From F23-B02 sp963625685 (GTDB taxonomy: Bacteria; Bacillota; Clostridia; Oscillospirales; Oscillospiraceae): a stretch of DNA of 64,000 nucleotides. The stretch covers positions 102,983 to 166,982 of the forward strand of contig CAVFTR010000003.1 in the NCBI GenBank assembly GCA_963625685.1, read 5' to 3'. Both the position numbers and the translations under genes were made by a program. The notes below the pieces were generated by a model. It had not been told where the DNA came from and made no database searches. It saw only the letters and a list, made by a program, of their open reading frames with translations. This document shows positions 32,350-40,765 of this stretch, in pieces. How positions within the stretch are numbered: position 1 is the first letter of the stretch; each line of letters opens with the position of its first letter.

Positions 32350-33828
32350 ATGGTAACATTCATACTCGGTCTCGTTATCCTTTTCGTCGGCGCTGCGCTT
32401 TACGGCAAGCTCTGTGAAAAGGTCTTCGGACCGGACGACCGTCAGACTCCGGCTTACACGAAAAACGACGGAGTTGACTACGTTCCCATGAAGGGCTGGA
32501 AAAACGCCCTCATCAACCTTCTGAACATTGCCGGTACCGGCCCCATCCTCGGACCTATACAGGGCATCCTGTTCGGACCGATAGCCTTCATAACCATTCC
32601 TATAGGCAACGTCATCGGCGGCGCAATGCACGACTATTTCTCCGGCATGATATGCCTGCGCGACGGCGGCAGCCAGATGCCCGACATGGTAAAGAAGTAC
32701 ACCAATAAGGGCATTTTCACGATATACAACGTCTTTGTATGCCTGCTCCTGCTGCTTGTCGGCGCCGTGTTTATCTACACCCCCGGCGACATTGCCGCAA
32801 CTCAGGTATTCAACTTCTCCGGCGCAGCCGACGCGGTCTCGACCTGGGTCATCTACGGCGTTATCTTCCTGTACTACCTGTGCGCGACCGTATTCCCCAT
32901 CGACAAGATCATCGGCCGTATCTACCCCATCTTCGGCGCAATCCTTCTGTTCTCCGCGGTCGGCGTTTTCGTCGGCCTGTTCGTCAAGGGCTATCCTCTC
33001 CTTAACGTCTGGGACAGCGTATGGAGCTACAACGGCGTATTCAACTACAGCGAGTACTTCGCGACCGGCCACTTCCTGCCGATATTCTTCGTGACTGTCG
33101 CCTGCGGCATTCTCTCCGGCTTCCACTCCACCCAGACCGCCATCATCTCCCGCACCATGAAGAGCGAGCGTCAGGGCCGCAACACCTTCTACAACATGAT
33201 GATCCTTGAGGGCTTCATCGCAATGGTATGGGCAGCCGGCGCAATGGGCGTTTACAACCTCGGTCTTCAGGAGGCAAACGCTTCCCTGGCAACTCAGACT
33301 GTCGGTATCGTCTGCAAGAACATCCTCGGACCTGTCGGCGGCGTTATCGCTCTGCTGGGCGTTATCGTTCTGCCCATAACCTCGGGCGACACCGCGCTGC
33401 GCGCTCTGCGTCTGACCGTGGCCGACTCTCTGCACATCAAGCAGGACTCCAACCTCAAGCGCCTCGGCCTGTCGGCCATCATCTTCGCGCTCGTCGCGGG
33501 CATCCTTGTATGGGCAAAGTCCAATACCGCGGGCTTCATGATCCTGTGGCGCTACTTCGCATGGGCAAACCAGACTCTGGCACTGTTCGCATTCGTCTGC
33601 ATCGCTGTGTGGATGTTTGAAAACGGCAAGAGCAAGTGGGTCTGGATGCCGCTCATCCCGGGTGCATTCTACGCCTTCATCACCATCACCTACATAATGA
33701 ACGCCACGATCGGCTTCAACCTGCCCTGGAACGTCGCCTACATCATCGGCACCGCCTGCGCGGCAGTCTACCTCGTCGGCATCATCATCTACGGCAAAAA
33801 GCGCGCAGAGAAGATCAAGCTCGCGTAA
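32350..33828 (+). CDS. cstA: CstA-family carbon starvation transporter
   Basis: A 492-residue membrane protein of the CstA family, which imports peptides or pyruvate. The conserved starts NIAGTGPILGPIQGILFGP and GGAMHDYFSGM and the motif GFHSTQTAIISRT are present; about 13 transmembrane helices are expected. The length fits the short Firmicutes form lacking the extra C-terminal region of the E. coli protein. A ttaaggagg site precedes the ATG. It is transcribed alone. Confidence 0.92.
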   Translation: MVTFILGLVILFVGAALYGKLCEKVFGPDDRQTPAYTKNDGVDYVPMKGWKNALINLLNIAGTGPILGPIQGILFGPIAFITIPIGNVIGGAMHDYFSGMICLRDGGSQMPDMVKKYTNKGIFTIYNVFVCLLLLLVGAVFIYTPGDIAATQVFNFSGAADAVSTWVIYGVIFLYYLCATVFPIDKIIGRIYPIFGAILLFSAVGVFVGLFVKGYPLLNVWDSVWSYNGVFNYSEYFATGHFLPIFFVTVACGILSGFHSTQTAIISRTMKSERQGRNTFYNMMILEGFIAMVWAAGAMGVYNLGLQEANASLATQTVGIVCKNILGPVGGVIALLGVIVLPITSGDTALRALRLTVADSLHIKQDSNLKRLGLSAIIFALVAGILVWAKSNTAGFMILWRYFAWANQTLALFAFVCIAVWMFENGKSKWVWMPLIPGAFYAFITITYIMNATIGFNLPWNVAYIIGTACAAVYLVGIIIYGKKRAEKIKLA

Positions 33829-33856
33829 GCCAAACAAAATTCAAACAGCTTTTAAA

Positions 33857-33879
33857 GGCAGCCCACGGGCTGCCTTTTT
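33857..33879 (+). terminator. Terminator of cstA
   Basis: ggcagcc and ggctgcc with a 4-nt loop are followed by ttttt. Confidence 0.88.
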
Positions 33880-33935
33880 CATATTGAATATGTTGACGCA
33901 GAGGTCTATAATAGCCGCGAAGGAAGGCGAAAGAA

Positions 33936-34799
33936 ATGTGGACAGTATATGCCTTCGGCTCGGCGCTTTTTGCAGGGCTGACCTCCATACTCGCAAAATG
34001 CGGGATAAGAAATACCGATTCCGACGCCGCGACCGCGATACGCACGATAGTAGTGCTCGTATTCTCGTGGCTTATGGTGCTCATCGCGGGCTCTGCGCCT
34101 GCGATAAGCACGCTGAGCCCGAAAACGTGGTGCTTTCTCGTTCTCTCGGGGCTTGCGACCGGCGCGTCGTGGCTGTGCTATTTCAAGGCGCTGCAAATGG
34201 GCGATGTGAACAAGGTCGTGCCGATAGACAAGTCGAGCACCGTGCTGACGATACTGCTCGCGTTCATCTTTCTCGGCGAGGAGATAAGCGCCGTGAAGCT
34301 CGCGGCGGTCGTGCTCATCGGCGGCGGCACGTTCATGATGATCGAGAAAAAGGACGTCACCGCCGACGCGCCCTCCGGCGGCCGGAGCTGGCTTGTGTAT
34401 GCGCTTTTTTCGACGCTGTTTGCAAGCCTGACCGCCATTCTCGGCAAGCTCGGCATCGAGGGCGTCGAATCGAACCTCGGCACGGCCATACGCACCTGCG
34501 TCGTGCTCGTGATGGCGTGGGTCGTCGTATTCGTCAAGGGCAAGGGACGCACTCTGCGCTGCATACCGAAAAATGAGCTGGGCTTTATCTGTCTCTCGGG
34601 GCTTGCGACCGGCGCATCGTGGCTGTGCTACTACAGGGCGCTGCACGACGGGCCTGCCAGCGTCGTCGTGCCCATCGACAAGCTGAGCATCCTCGTCTCC
34701 ATCGCGTTTTCATACATCGTCTTTCACGAGCGCCTGAGCCGAAAAGCCGCGCTCGGCCTGTGCCTGATAGTCCTCGGCACATTATTAATGATCTTTTGA
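33936..34799 (+). CDS. EamA/DMT-family transporter
   Basis: A 287-residue protein with ten predicted helices in two EamA halves. The halves are visibly repeated: LVLSGLATGASWLCYFKAL in the first and CLSGLATGASWLCYYRAL in the second, each followed by a VPIDK motif. Such proteins export or import metabolites; the substrate is unknown. It is convergent with the TrpXYZ-like operon across a long palindrome. Confidence 0.88.
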   Translation: MWTVYAFGSALFAGLTSILAKCGIRNTDSDAATAIRTIVVLVFSWLMVLIAGSAPAISTLSPKTWCFLVLSGLATGASWLCYFKALQMGDVNKVVPIDKSSTVLTILLAFIFLGEEISAVKLAAVVLIGGGTFMMIEKKDVTADAPSGGRSWLVYALFSTLFASLTAILGKLGIEGVESNLGTAIRTCVVLVMAWVVVFVKGKGRTLRCIPKNELGFICLSGLATGASWLCYYRALHDGPASVVVPIDKLSILVSIAFSYIVFHERLSRKAALGLCLIVLGTLLMIF

Positions 34800-34811
34800 T
34801 ATCGCATTTAT

Positions 34812-35028
34812 GCAGCCGCGGATACGCATATTGCGTCGGCACGCTATCGGGACAAGGGCATAAACCGTAAGGCTTCGCGCCCCTTGCAGGGAACTTATCT
34901 TGCCTGTTCTCTGCAAGGGGCGCGAAGATTTTGCACTAATATAGCACGATTTTGCGTGGCGCGAAACGCCGCGGTTTATGCCATTGCTTCGATACCGGGA
35001 CACCGGAGATAGACGTATCCGTGACTGC
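34812..35028. repeat. 217 bp imperfect palindrome with strong central hairpin
   Basis: The core is 34873-34894 (cttcgcgccccttgcag...) against 34906-34927, a 22-bp stem with one G-U and an 11-nt loop. Outside it, ggcataaaccg (34857-34867) matches cggtttatgcc (34972-34982), and gcag..cggatacg matches cgtatccg..ctgc at the ends. It fills the gap between two convergent genes. It could be a decayed miniature inverted-repeat element or a structured bidirectional terminator. Confidence 0.65.
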
Positions 35029-35040
35029 CCCAATTCGCCG

Positions 35041-35826
35041 CTAAAAAAGCAGCATGCGGTCGTTGTCGAGAGCCTTGCCGGAGCCTGCCTTGAAGCGGTC
35101 GAGGAAATCCTGCACGGTCATGCCCTCGCGCTCGGCGCCGGACACGTCCATGATGATATTGCCCTTATCCATCATAAGCGTGCGGTTGCCGAGATCGAGC
35201 GCCGACTGCATGTTGTGGGTTATCATCATGCAGGTGATCCCGCCGTCGGCCACGATGCTTTTCGTGAGCTCAAGGACCTTTTCGGCCGTGCCGGGGTCGA
35301 GCGCCGCCGTGTGCTCGTCCAGAAGCAGAAGCTTCGGTGAAACGATGGTGGCCATCAGCAGCGTCAGCGCCTGGCGCTGACCGCCGGAGAGCAGCCCCAC
35401 CGGCTGGGCGAGCCTGTCCTCGAGTCCCATGCCCAGAAGCGCGAGACGCTCGCGGAAAAGCGCGCGGTCGGCCTTCGTTATGTGTGAGAACCAGCCGCCG
35501 CTTTTGGCCGCCATGGCGAGGTTTTCCTCGATGCTCATGCCCGGCGCGCTGCCGCGCATCGGATCCTGAAACAGCCTGCCGATATCGTGGGCACGCTTAT
35601 GCTCCGGCATGAAGGTGATGTCGCGCCCGTCGAGCTCGATGCTGCCGCTGTCGGTGTAGAAGCTGCCGGCAATGGCGTTGAACAGCGTCGACTTGCCCGC
35701 GCCGTTCGCTCCGATGATGGTTATGAAGTCCCCGTCGCGGACATCGAGCGAAAGCCCGCTGAGCGCGGCCTTTTCGTTGACCGTTCCGGGATTGAAGGTC
35801 TTGCTTATATTGTTGAGCCTGAGCAT
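35041..35826 (-). CDS. trpZ: ABC transporter ATPase, TrpZ-like
   Basis: A 261-residue ABC ATPase with Walker A GANGAGKST, signature LLSGGQRQALTLLMA, Walker B LLLLDEHTAALDPGTA and the switch His in ITHN. It energises the permease encoded immediately upstream. The start at 35826 (MLRLNNISKTF) follows the permease stop after one base. A second, 60-70 percent similar-looking copy lies at 40765. The Trp symbol rests on the UGG-type T-box upstream of the operon. Confidence 0.88.
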   Translation of the reverse strand: MLRLNNISKTFNPGTVNEKAALSGLSLDVRDGDFITIIGANGAGKSTLFNAIAGSFYTDSGSIELDGRDITFMPEHKRAHDIGRLFQDPMRGSAPGMSIEENLAMAAKSGGWFSHITKADRALFRERLALLGMGLEDRLAQPVGLLSGGQRQALTLLMATIVSPKLLLLDEHTAALDPGTAEKVLELTKSIVADGGITCMMITHNMQSALDLGNRTLMMDKGNIIMDVSGAEREGMTVQDFLDRFKAGSGKALDNDRMLLF

Positions 35827-35827
35827 A

Positions 35828-36760
35828 TCACACACCGCCCTTCTGCGCTTTGAGACCCAGCCTGCGCCTTATCATCGGCGCCTGCTTTTTGAGGTAAGGC
35901 ACCGATATCGCGAGCACGACGATGATAGAGGATATGAGCTTGAGCATGAACGCCGGCATATCAAAGCGCAGCGCGATCGTGTAAACCAGTCTGAACAGCA
36001 CAGAGCCGAGCACGACGCCGACGGCGCGGCTGAATATGCCGCCTCTGCCGAGGATAACTCCGCCTATGAGCAGCGAGGCCAGCGCGATGGTGACCATGCC
36101 GGTGCCGATGTTTATATCGACCGCCTTCTGCGACTGCGCCAGCAGGCAGCCGGACAGCGCCGTGAACGAGCCCGCGATGCACAGGCCGACAATGGTCGTG
36201 AAGGCGGTGTTTATCGACGATGAGCGCACCATGTCGGGATTGTTGCCCGTTGCGCGGATGGCAAGGCCGAGACGCGTTTTGAGAAACAGCGTGAGCAGGA
36301 TGAGTATCACGATGACCGCGATGAGAGCGACGGCGAGCTTGTACTGCTTTTCAAAGGCGCCGCCCTTGAGAAGCTCCTTCATGAGCGTAAACACGGTGTC
36401 GGCCTTGTTCATGTTCAGAAGCGACGAGCCGCCCATGACCGCGATGTTGATCGAATACAGGCCGGTGTTGACGATGATGCCGGCCAGCAGGCTGTCAACG
36501 CCGAGCTTCGTCTGCAAAATGGCGGTGACGAAGCCCGAGCATACGCCGGCGGCCATCGCGGCGGGTATCGCAAGATACGGATGCCCCGAGATGACGACGA
36601 CCGCGCCGACCGCGGCGCCGAGCGTGAAGCAGCCGTCGGTGGACAGGTCGCACACGTTGAGCATGCTGTAGCTCAAATACAGTGCGAGCACCGTCAGCGA
36701 GCAGATAAGTCCCAGCTCGAGCGCTGTCTGCCCAAGGCTCAGTATCGTTGCAATATCCAT
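35828..36760 (-). CDS. trpY: ABC transporter permease, TrpY-like
   Basis: A 310-residue inner-membrane permease with eight or nine helices of the COG4120 type, including the branched-chain-permease-like signature AIRATGNNPDMVRSSSI. It forms the channel for the substrate delivered by the lipoprotein encoded upstream. The gene is 30 bp downstream of the binding protein gene and abuts the ATPase gene. Confidence 0.88.
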   Translation of the reverse strand: MDIATILSLGQTALELGLICSLTVLALYLSYSMLNVCDLSTDGCFTLGAAVGAVVVISGHPYLAIPAAMAAGVCSGFVTAILQTKLGVDSLLAGIIVNTGLYSINIAVMGGSSLLNMNKADTVFTLMKELLKGGAFEKQYKLAVALIAVIVILILLTLFLKTRLGLAIRATGNNPDMVRSSSINTAFTTIVGLCIAGSFTALSGCLLAQSQKAVDINIGTGMVTIALASLLIGGVILGRGGIFSRAVGVVLGSVLFRLVYTIALRFDMPAFMLKLISSIIVVLAISVPYLKKQAPMIRRRLGLKAQKGGV

Positions 36761-36790
36761 GTCGTTTCCTCTTTCCGTGCTTTATGATTA

Positions 36791-37858
36791 TTACTGCTCA
36801 ACGTCGCTGAAGCTCTCAGCGGTGGTGATGGTGTTTATCTTGGTGCAGTAGGGCTCGAATGCCGCCGCGACAGTGTCGTAATCGTAGCCGAGCTCAGAGC
36901 AGATCTCGGTGTTTATGGTGGCGGTGCCGTTATCGAAGGTCTTGACTGCGGTGCTTGCGGGGTCTGCGCCGTTGAGAAGAATGTCGGCGACCATGTTCGC
37001 GGTCTCGACGCCGAGATTTGCGTAGTCGACGCCGTAGCCGAGGAACGCGCCGTTGAGCGCGAAGGAGTCGGCGCCGGTGTAGTGGGGGATGCCGGCCTTT
37101 GCGAGAGTCTCGTAGATCGCAAGCTCGGCCTTCATGATGGAGTTGTCGGTCGGGGTGAATACCGCGTCGACGCCGTCGGCTACCATTGCCTGAGCCGCGA
37201 GCATGACCTCGTCTGCGGTGGAGCCGGTGTGCTCGATTATCTCAACGCCCTTCTTGCCGAGATATTCCTTTGCCGCTGCGATGGAGGCGGTCGAGGAGTC
37301 CTGGCCGACGTCGTAGAGCAGACCGATCTTCTTTGCGTCGGGATCGTTTGCGAAAATGAGGTTCATGATGGCCTCGGCGTCGAGGTAATCGCTCGTGCCG
37401 GTGACGTTCGCGCCCGGTGCCTCGAGGCTCTCGACGAGCTCCGCGCCGACGGGGTCGGAAACTGCGGAGAACACGACGGGTATCTCGTTATCCTCGGTCA
37501 GGGCCTGCATGCGCATCGCAACGGGGGTCGCAACGCCGACCATGAGATCGACGCCGTCTGCGATGAAGTTGGTGATTATCTGCTCCATTACCGTCGCGTC
37601 CGCGTTGCAGTTATCGTAGCTTATCTTAAAGGTAACGCCCTTTTCCTCGCCGATGGCCTTGAGCTGAGCCTGGATGTTTTCGACTATCTGGTTGAGCGAT
37701 GCGTCGTCGACGTAATTGCATATGCCGACCTTGTAGACCTTGGCGCTGCCGCTGTCGTCGCCGCTGTCCGTGTCCTTGCTGCCGCAGGCGCAGAGGGTGA
37801 ATACCATTGCCAGTGCGCATACGAGCGCGAGAGCCTTTTTGATGATGCTGTTCTTCAT
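36791..37858 (-). CDS. trpX: ABC transporter substrate-binding lipoprotein, TrpX-like
   Basis: A 355-residue lipoprotein. The signal peptide ends in the lipobox LCAC (Cys near 24). The mature part is a COG2984 periplasmic-binding fold (KVGICNYVDDASLNQIVENI near its start, PVVFSAVSDPVGAELV in the middle). Related proteins bind tryptophan or other aromatic amino acids in streptococci. The start at 37858 follows ttggagg; the frame is open upstream but that part is T-box leader. Confidence 0.9.
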   Translation of the reverse strand: MKNSIIKKALALVCALAMVFTLCACGSKDTDSGDDSGSAKVYKVGICNYVDDASLNQIVENIQAQLKAIGEEKGVTFKISYDNCNADATVMEQIITNFIADGVDLMVGVATPVAMRMQALTEDNEIPVVFSAVSDPVGAELVESLEAPGANVTGTSDYLDAEAIMNLIFANDPDAKKIGLLYDVGQDSSTASIAAAKEYLGKKGVEIIEHTGSTADEVMLAAQAMVADGVDAVFTPTDNSIMKAELAIYETLAKAGIPHYTGADSFALNGAFLGYGVDYANLGVETANMVADILLNGADPASTAVKTFDNGTATINTEICSELGYDYDTVAAAFEPYCTKINTITTAESFSDVEQ

Positions 37859-37904
37859 TGTTTTTTCCTCCAAAATAATTTTTAGCTTGGGTGAAGATGG
37901 AGGG

Positions 37905-38186
37905 GAGCAATAAAAAAAGCAGCCTCCTATCCCAACAATGGGACAAGAGCTGCGCTCCTGCGATACCACCCAAATTGACGAAAAAATCGTCCGCTCGCTT
38001 ATGCGTACCATCATACGCACCCCGATTGATAACGGGAGGGATCCCGTCGGCATCTACTCAAGCTCTTCGCTTTTTCAAGCCGCCCTCCGAAGTCCATTCA
38101 CCCTGCACCGGCGACCGTGATCTCACCGCCCACGGTTCTCTTGACGCCAGCCCTTCAGGACTACTACTCTTCGTCACAGGTTTGAT
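37905..38186 (-). promoter_or_regulatory. T-box riboswitch, tryptophan specifier
   Basis: Read on the minus strand, this leader has gacgaagagtagtag at its start, an AGAGA segment (38141-38137), the apical GGUGAGA (38127-38121), and a specifier loop gtgaaTGGactt in which UGG (38096-38094) is the expected codon. It then has the T-box itself, aatTGGGTGGTATCGCA (38-mer region near 37972-37959), and a terminator. The uncharged tRNA expected is therefore tRNA-Trp. Confidence 0.9.
37911..37953 (-). terminator. T-box terminator
   Basis: On the minus strand gcagctcttgtccca pairs with tgggataggaggctgc, followed by ttttttt. It is the off state of the T-box upstream of the TrpX-like gene. Confidence 0.85.
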
Positions 38187-38192
38187 GCTGCA

Positions 38193-38220
38193 ATTATAGC
38201 ACCTTGTTTTCACTTGTCAA
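38193..38220 (-). promoter_or_regulatory. Promoter of the T-box operon
   Basis: On the minus strand perfect TTGACA (38220-38215) and TATAAT (38198-38193) are 16 bp apart. The gap from here to 38388 shows no gene. Confidence 0.88.
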
Positions 38221-38388
38221 GCCCCAACAGCAAATTTTTTTCAAACTTTTTTTGACGGCAGCCCGCCCCGGCAAAATGTTGAAGATGAGGCGCCGTTATT
38301 TTATATTTACATATTGTATTTCATAAGCTTTTGTGCTAAATGCACTGCGCCGCCGCGAAGAAACGGTATCTTTTGTTGCAATTGACAG

Positions 38389-38417
38389 TTGACTTTTACC
38401 GTTTAAAGCGCTATTAT
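38389..38417 (+). promoter_or_regulatory. Promoter of the second transporter operon
   Basis: TTGACT (38389-38394) and TATTAT (38412-38417) are spaced by 17 bp. A second TTGACA at 38382 overlaps. Transcription would begin near 38424, 50 nt before the leader peptide. Confidence 0.75.
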
Positions 38418-38472
38418 TTCGTCATGAAAACACGGTGGCCTCCACCGGACGCGAGCGAAAGGAGAAACGGCA

Positions 38473-38628
38473 ATGAGCATCCGCACGGCAAACGCAATGA
38501 TGAACACCGGCAGACGCGAAGAGTCTGCGATCTCCTATTACGCCTTTAGAGCGGTCTGCTATGCAGACCGATATTTTGCTGCTCTAAATTTGTCCGGCCG
38601 GTGTGAACGCCCCGAGGGTGCTTTCTGA
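38473..38628 (+). CDS. Tyr/Phe-rich leader peptide of an attenuator
   Basis: A 51-codon frame with a perfect aaaggag site. It begins MSIRTANAMMNTGRREESAI and continues SYYAFRAVCYADRYFAAL, so 4 Tyr and 2 Phe fall within 15 codons (about 22-36). Long-range complementarity between acaccgg (38503 region) and ccggtgt (38596 region) and a hairpin cggtctgc/gcagaccg (near 38553-38571) surround these codons. A terminator follows 13 bp after the stop. The layout is that of ribosome-mediated attenuation responding to tyrosine/phenylalanine. The function is inferred. Confidence 0.6.
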   Translation: MSIRTANAMMNTGRREESAISYYAFRAVCYADRYFAALNLSGRCERPEGAF

Positions 38629-38640
38629 TTACGGAAAGAT

Positions 38641-38677
38641 CAGGGTGCTGCCATTCCGGCGGCGCCCTGTTTTTTTA
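38641..38677 (+). terminator. Attenuator terminator
   Basis: The arms cagggtgctgcc and ggcggcgccctg (with G-U pairs) are followed by eight T. The 5' arm sequence gggtgct is also present at 38616, giving a possible alternative pairing. Confidence 0.8.
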
Positions 38678-38721
38678 TTGAGTTCATTTCATCAATTTAA
38701 ATCAGCAAAGGAGAAAACAAC

Positions 38722-39702
38722 ATGAAAAAGAAGATCACGGCTTTAGTAATGGCGGCTGCAATGTGTCTGAGCTTTGCGGCCTGCGGAAGCGATAACGGCG
38801 GCAGCGGCGACGGCGACGCGGCCAAGGACAGCTACGTAGTCGGCATATGCCAGCTCGTGCAGCACCAGGCGCTCGACGCGGCGACCCAGGGCTTCAAGGA
38901 CGCTCTGACCGAGGAGCTCGGCGATAAGGTGGAGTTTGTTGAGCAGAACGCCTCCAACGATATAGCCACCTGCGGCACCATCTGCAACGGCTTTGTTTCC
39001 GACGGCGTCGACCTCATCCTCGCGAACGCAACTCCGGCGCTTCAGGCGGCCGTCGCGGCAACGCAGACCATCCCCGTCCTCGGCACCGCCGTCACCGAAT
39101 ACGGCGTTGCGCTCGATATCGACAACTTCAGCGGCACAGTCGGCGGCAACGTCTCCGGCACCTCCGACCTCGCGCCTCTCGATCAGCAGGCCGCGATGTT
39201 CTCCGAGCTCCTGCCCGAGGCAAAGACCATAGGTATCCTTTACTGCTCGGCCGAGGCAAACTCCGTTTACCAGGCAGAGGTGGTCAAGGCGGCTCTTGAG
39301 GAGCAGGGCCTGAGCGTCAAGGTCTACACCTTCGCTGACTCCAACGACGTTGCGACCGTCACCGCCACCGCATGCGACGAGTGCGACGCTCTGTACATCC
39401 CCACCGACAACACCGCGGCCTCCTGCGCAGAGGCTATAAACAACGTGGCGCTGCCCGCAAAGACGCCCATCATCGCGGGCGAGGAGGGCATAGCCGCCGG
39501 CTGCGGCATCGCGACTCTGTCGATAGACTACTACGAGCTCGGCGTCACCACCGGCAAGATGGCCGCCAAGATACTCACCGGCGAGAGCGATATCTCCGCC
39601 ATGCCCATCGAGTACTACCAGAATCCTGTCAAGAAGTACAACGCCGACATCTGCGAGCAGCTCGGCATCACAGTACCCTCCGATTACACGGCTATCGGCT
39701 GA
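38722..39702 (+). CDS. ABC substrate-binding lipoprotein, TrpX-like paralogue
   Basis: A 326-residue lipoprotein with lipobox FAAC and the same COG2984 fold as the protein at 36791 (YVVGICQLVQHQALDAATQG; VLGTAVTEYGVALD). It lacks about 30 residues compared with that paralogue. It heads a second transporter operon with the permease and the ATPase downstream. The leader peptide upstream suggests an aromatic substrate such as tyrosine or phenylalanine; this is inferred only from regulation. Confidence 0.9.
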   Translation: MKKKITALVMAAAMCLSFAACGSDNGGSGDGDAAKDSYVVGICQLVQHQALDAATQGFKDALTEELGDKVEFVEQNASNDIATCGTICNGFVSDGVDLILANATPALQAAVAATQTIPVLGTAVTEYGVALDIDNFSGTVGGNVSGTSDLAPLDQQAAMFSELLPEAKTIGILYCSAEANSVYQAEVVKAALEEQGLSVKVYTFADSNDVATVTATACDECDALYIPTDNTAASCAEAINNVALPAKTPIIAGEEGIAAGCGIATLSIDYYELGVTTGKMAAKILTGESDISAMPIEYYQNPVKKYNADICEQLGITVPSDYTAIG

Positions 39703-39781
39703 TAAAAGCAAACCGGGTCTGAAAGGCGGCGGATAGCGCCGCCCTTCGGCTCGTTCATTAACCTGAAATGAGGTCTGAAAA

Positions 39782-40765
39782 ATGACAATGTCCGTTTACC
39801 TGTCCGCCCTGAGCGTGACAAACCTTATAGGAAGAATGCCGGCCGCCGTCGCGCAGGGCATCATATGGGGACTTATGGCGCTGGGCGTGTTCATAACCTT
39901 CCGCCTGCTGGATATCCCCGATATGACCGTCGACGGCTCGTTTGCGACCGGCGGCGCAGTAACGGTAATGCTCCTGCTGGCGGGCATGCCCGCGTGGGCC
40001 GCGCTGCTGATAGCGATAGTCGTCGGTGTCGTCACCGGACTTTGCACCGGCTTTCTGCACACGAAGCTCGGCATACCCGCCATACTCGCCGGTATCCTGA
40101 CGCAGTTTGCGCTGTATTCGATAAATCTGCGCATCATGACGCGGGCAAACCAGACGGCCAGCGTGCAGAAGTTCGGCATGATCTGGGAAAACGGAGACGG
40201 CTTCCTCGTGTCCTCGCTGCACATCCCGCAGGCGATACTCGTCGGACTTGTCATCGCGGCCGTCATCGTCGGCCTTTCCTACTGGTACTTCGGCACCGAG
40301 CAGGGCAGCGCGCTGCGCGCGACGGGCAATAACCCCGCCATGAGCCGCGCACAGGGCATACACATCGAGACGATGAAGGTCATCGGCCTCGGTATCTCCA
40401 ACGGCATCGTCGCCCTCGCCGGCGGGCTTATGACCCAGTTCCAGGGCACGGCCGACGTCAGCATGGGCCGCGGCGCCATCGTCATCGGCCTTGCCGCCAT
40501 CGTCATAGGCGAGATCCTGTGCGACGCGATATTCAGCAAGGGCTGCAACTTCGCCGTGAAGCTCTGCTTTATAATCTTCGGCGGCGTTATCTACTACGCG
40601 GTCATGGTAGTCATTCTGTGGCTCAAGCTCGACCCGAACGATCTGAAGCTGTTCACCGCCGTCATCGTCGCGATATTCCTCGCGATACCTCAGCTCAAGG
40701 CGCGGTCAAAAAGCTCGTTCTCACGCTCGGGCAAAAGAGCGGTAAGCGAAAGGAGCGAGGCATAA
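39782..40765 (+). CDS. ABC permease, TrpY-like paralogue
   Basis: A 327-residue membrane protein with eight or nine helices, containing SALRATGNNPAMSRAQGIH, the same signature as the permease at 35828. It is 79 bp after the binding protein gene, preceded by gaggtctg, and its TAA shares one base with the ATPase start. The basic C-terminal tail is longer than in the paralogue. Confidence 0.9.
   Translation: MTMSVYLSALSVTNLIGRMPAAVAQGIIWGLMALGVFITFRLLDIPDMTVDGSFATGGAVTVMLLLAGMPAWAALLIAIVVGVVTGLCTGFLHTKLGIPAILAGILTQFALYSINLRIMTRANQTASVQKFGMIWENGDGFLVSSLHIPQAILVGLVIAAVIVGLSYWYFGTEQGSALRATGNNPAMSRAQGIHIETMKVIGLGISNGIVALAGGLMTQFQGTADVSMGRGAIVIGLAAIVIGEILCDAIFSKGCNFAVKLCFIIFGGVIYYAVMVVILWLKLDPNDLKLFTAVIVAIFLAIPQLKARSKSSFSRSGKRAVSERSEA

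Noticed and set aside
32284..33837. A 517-codon open frame on the minus strand opposite cstA
   Set aside because: It mirrors the cstA codons, has no ribosome binding site and its translation lacks any domain. The same holds for the long antisense frames at 42367-43869, 46350-48053 and 56305-57834; they result from high GC at third positions.
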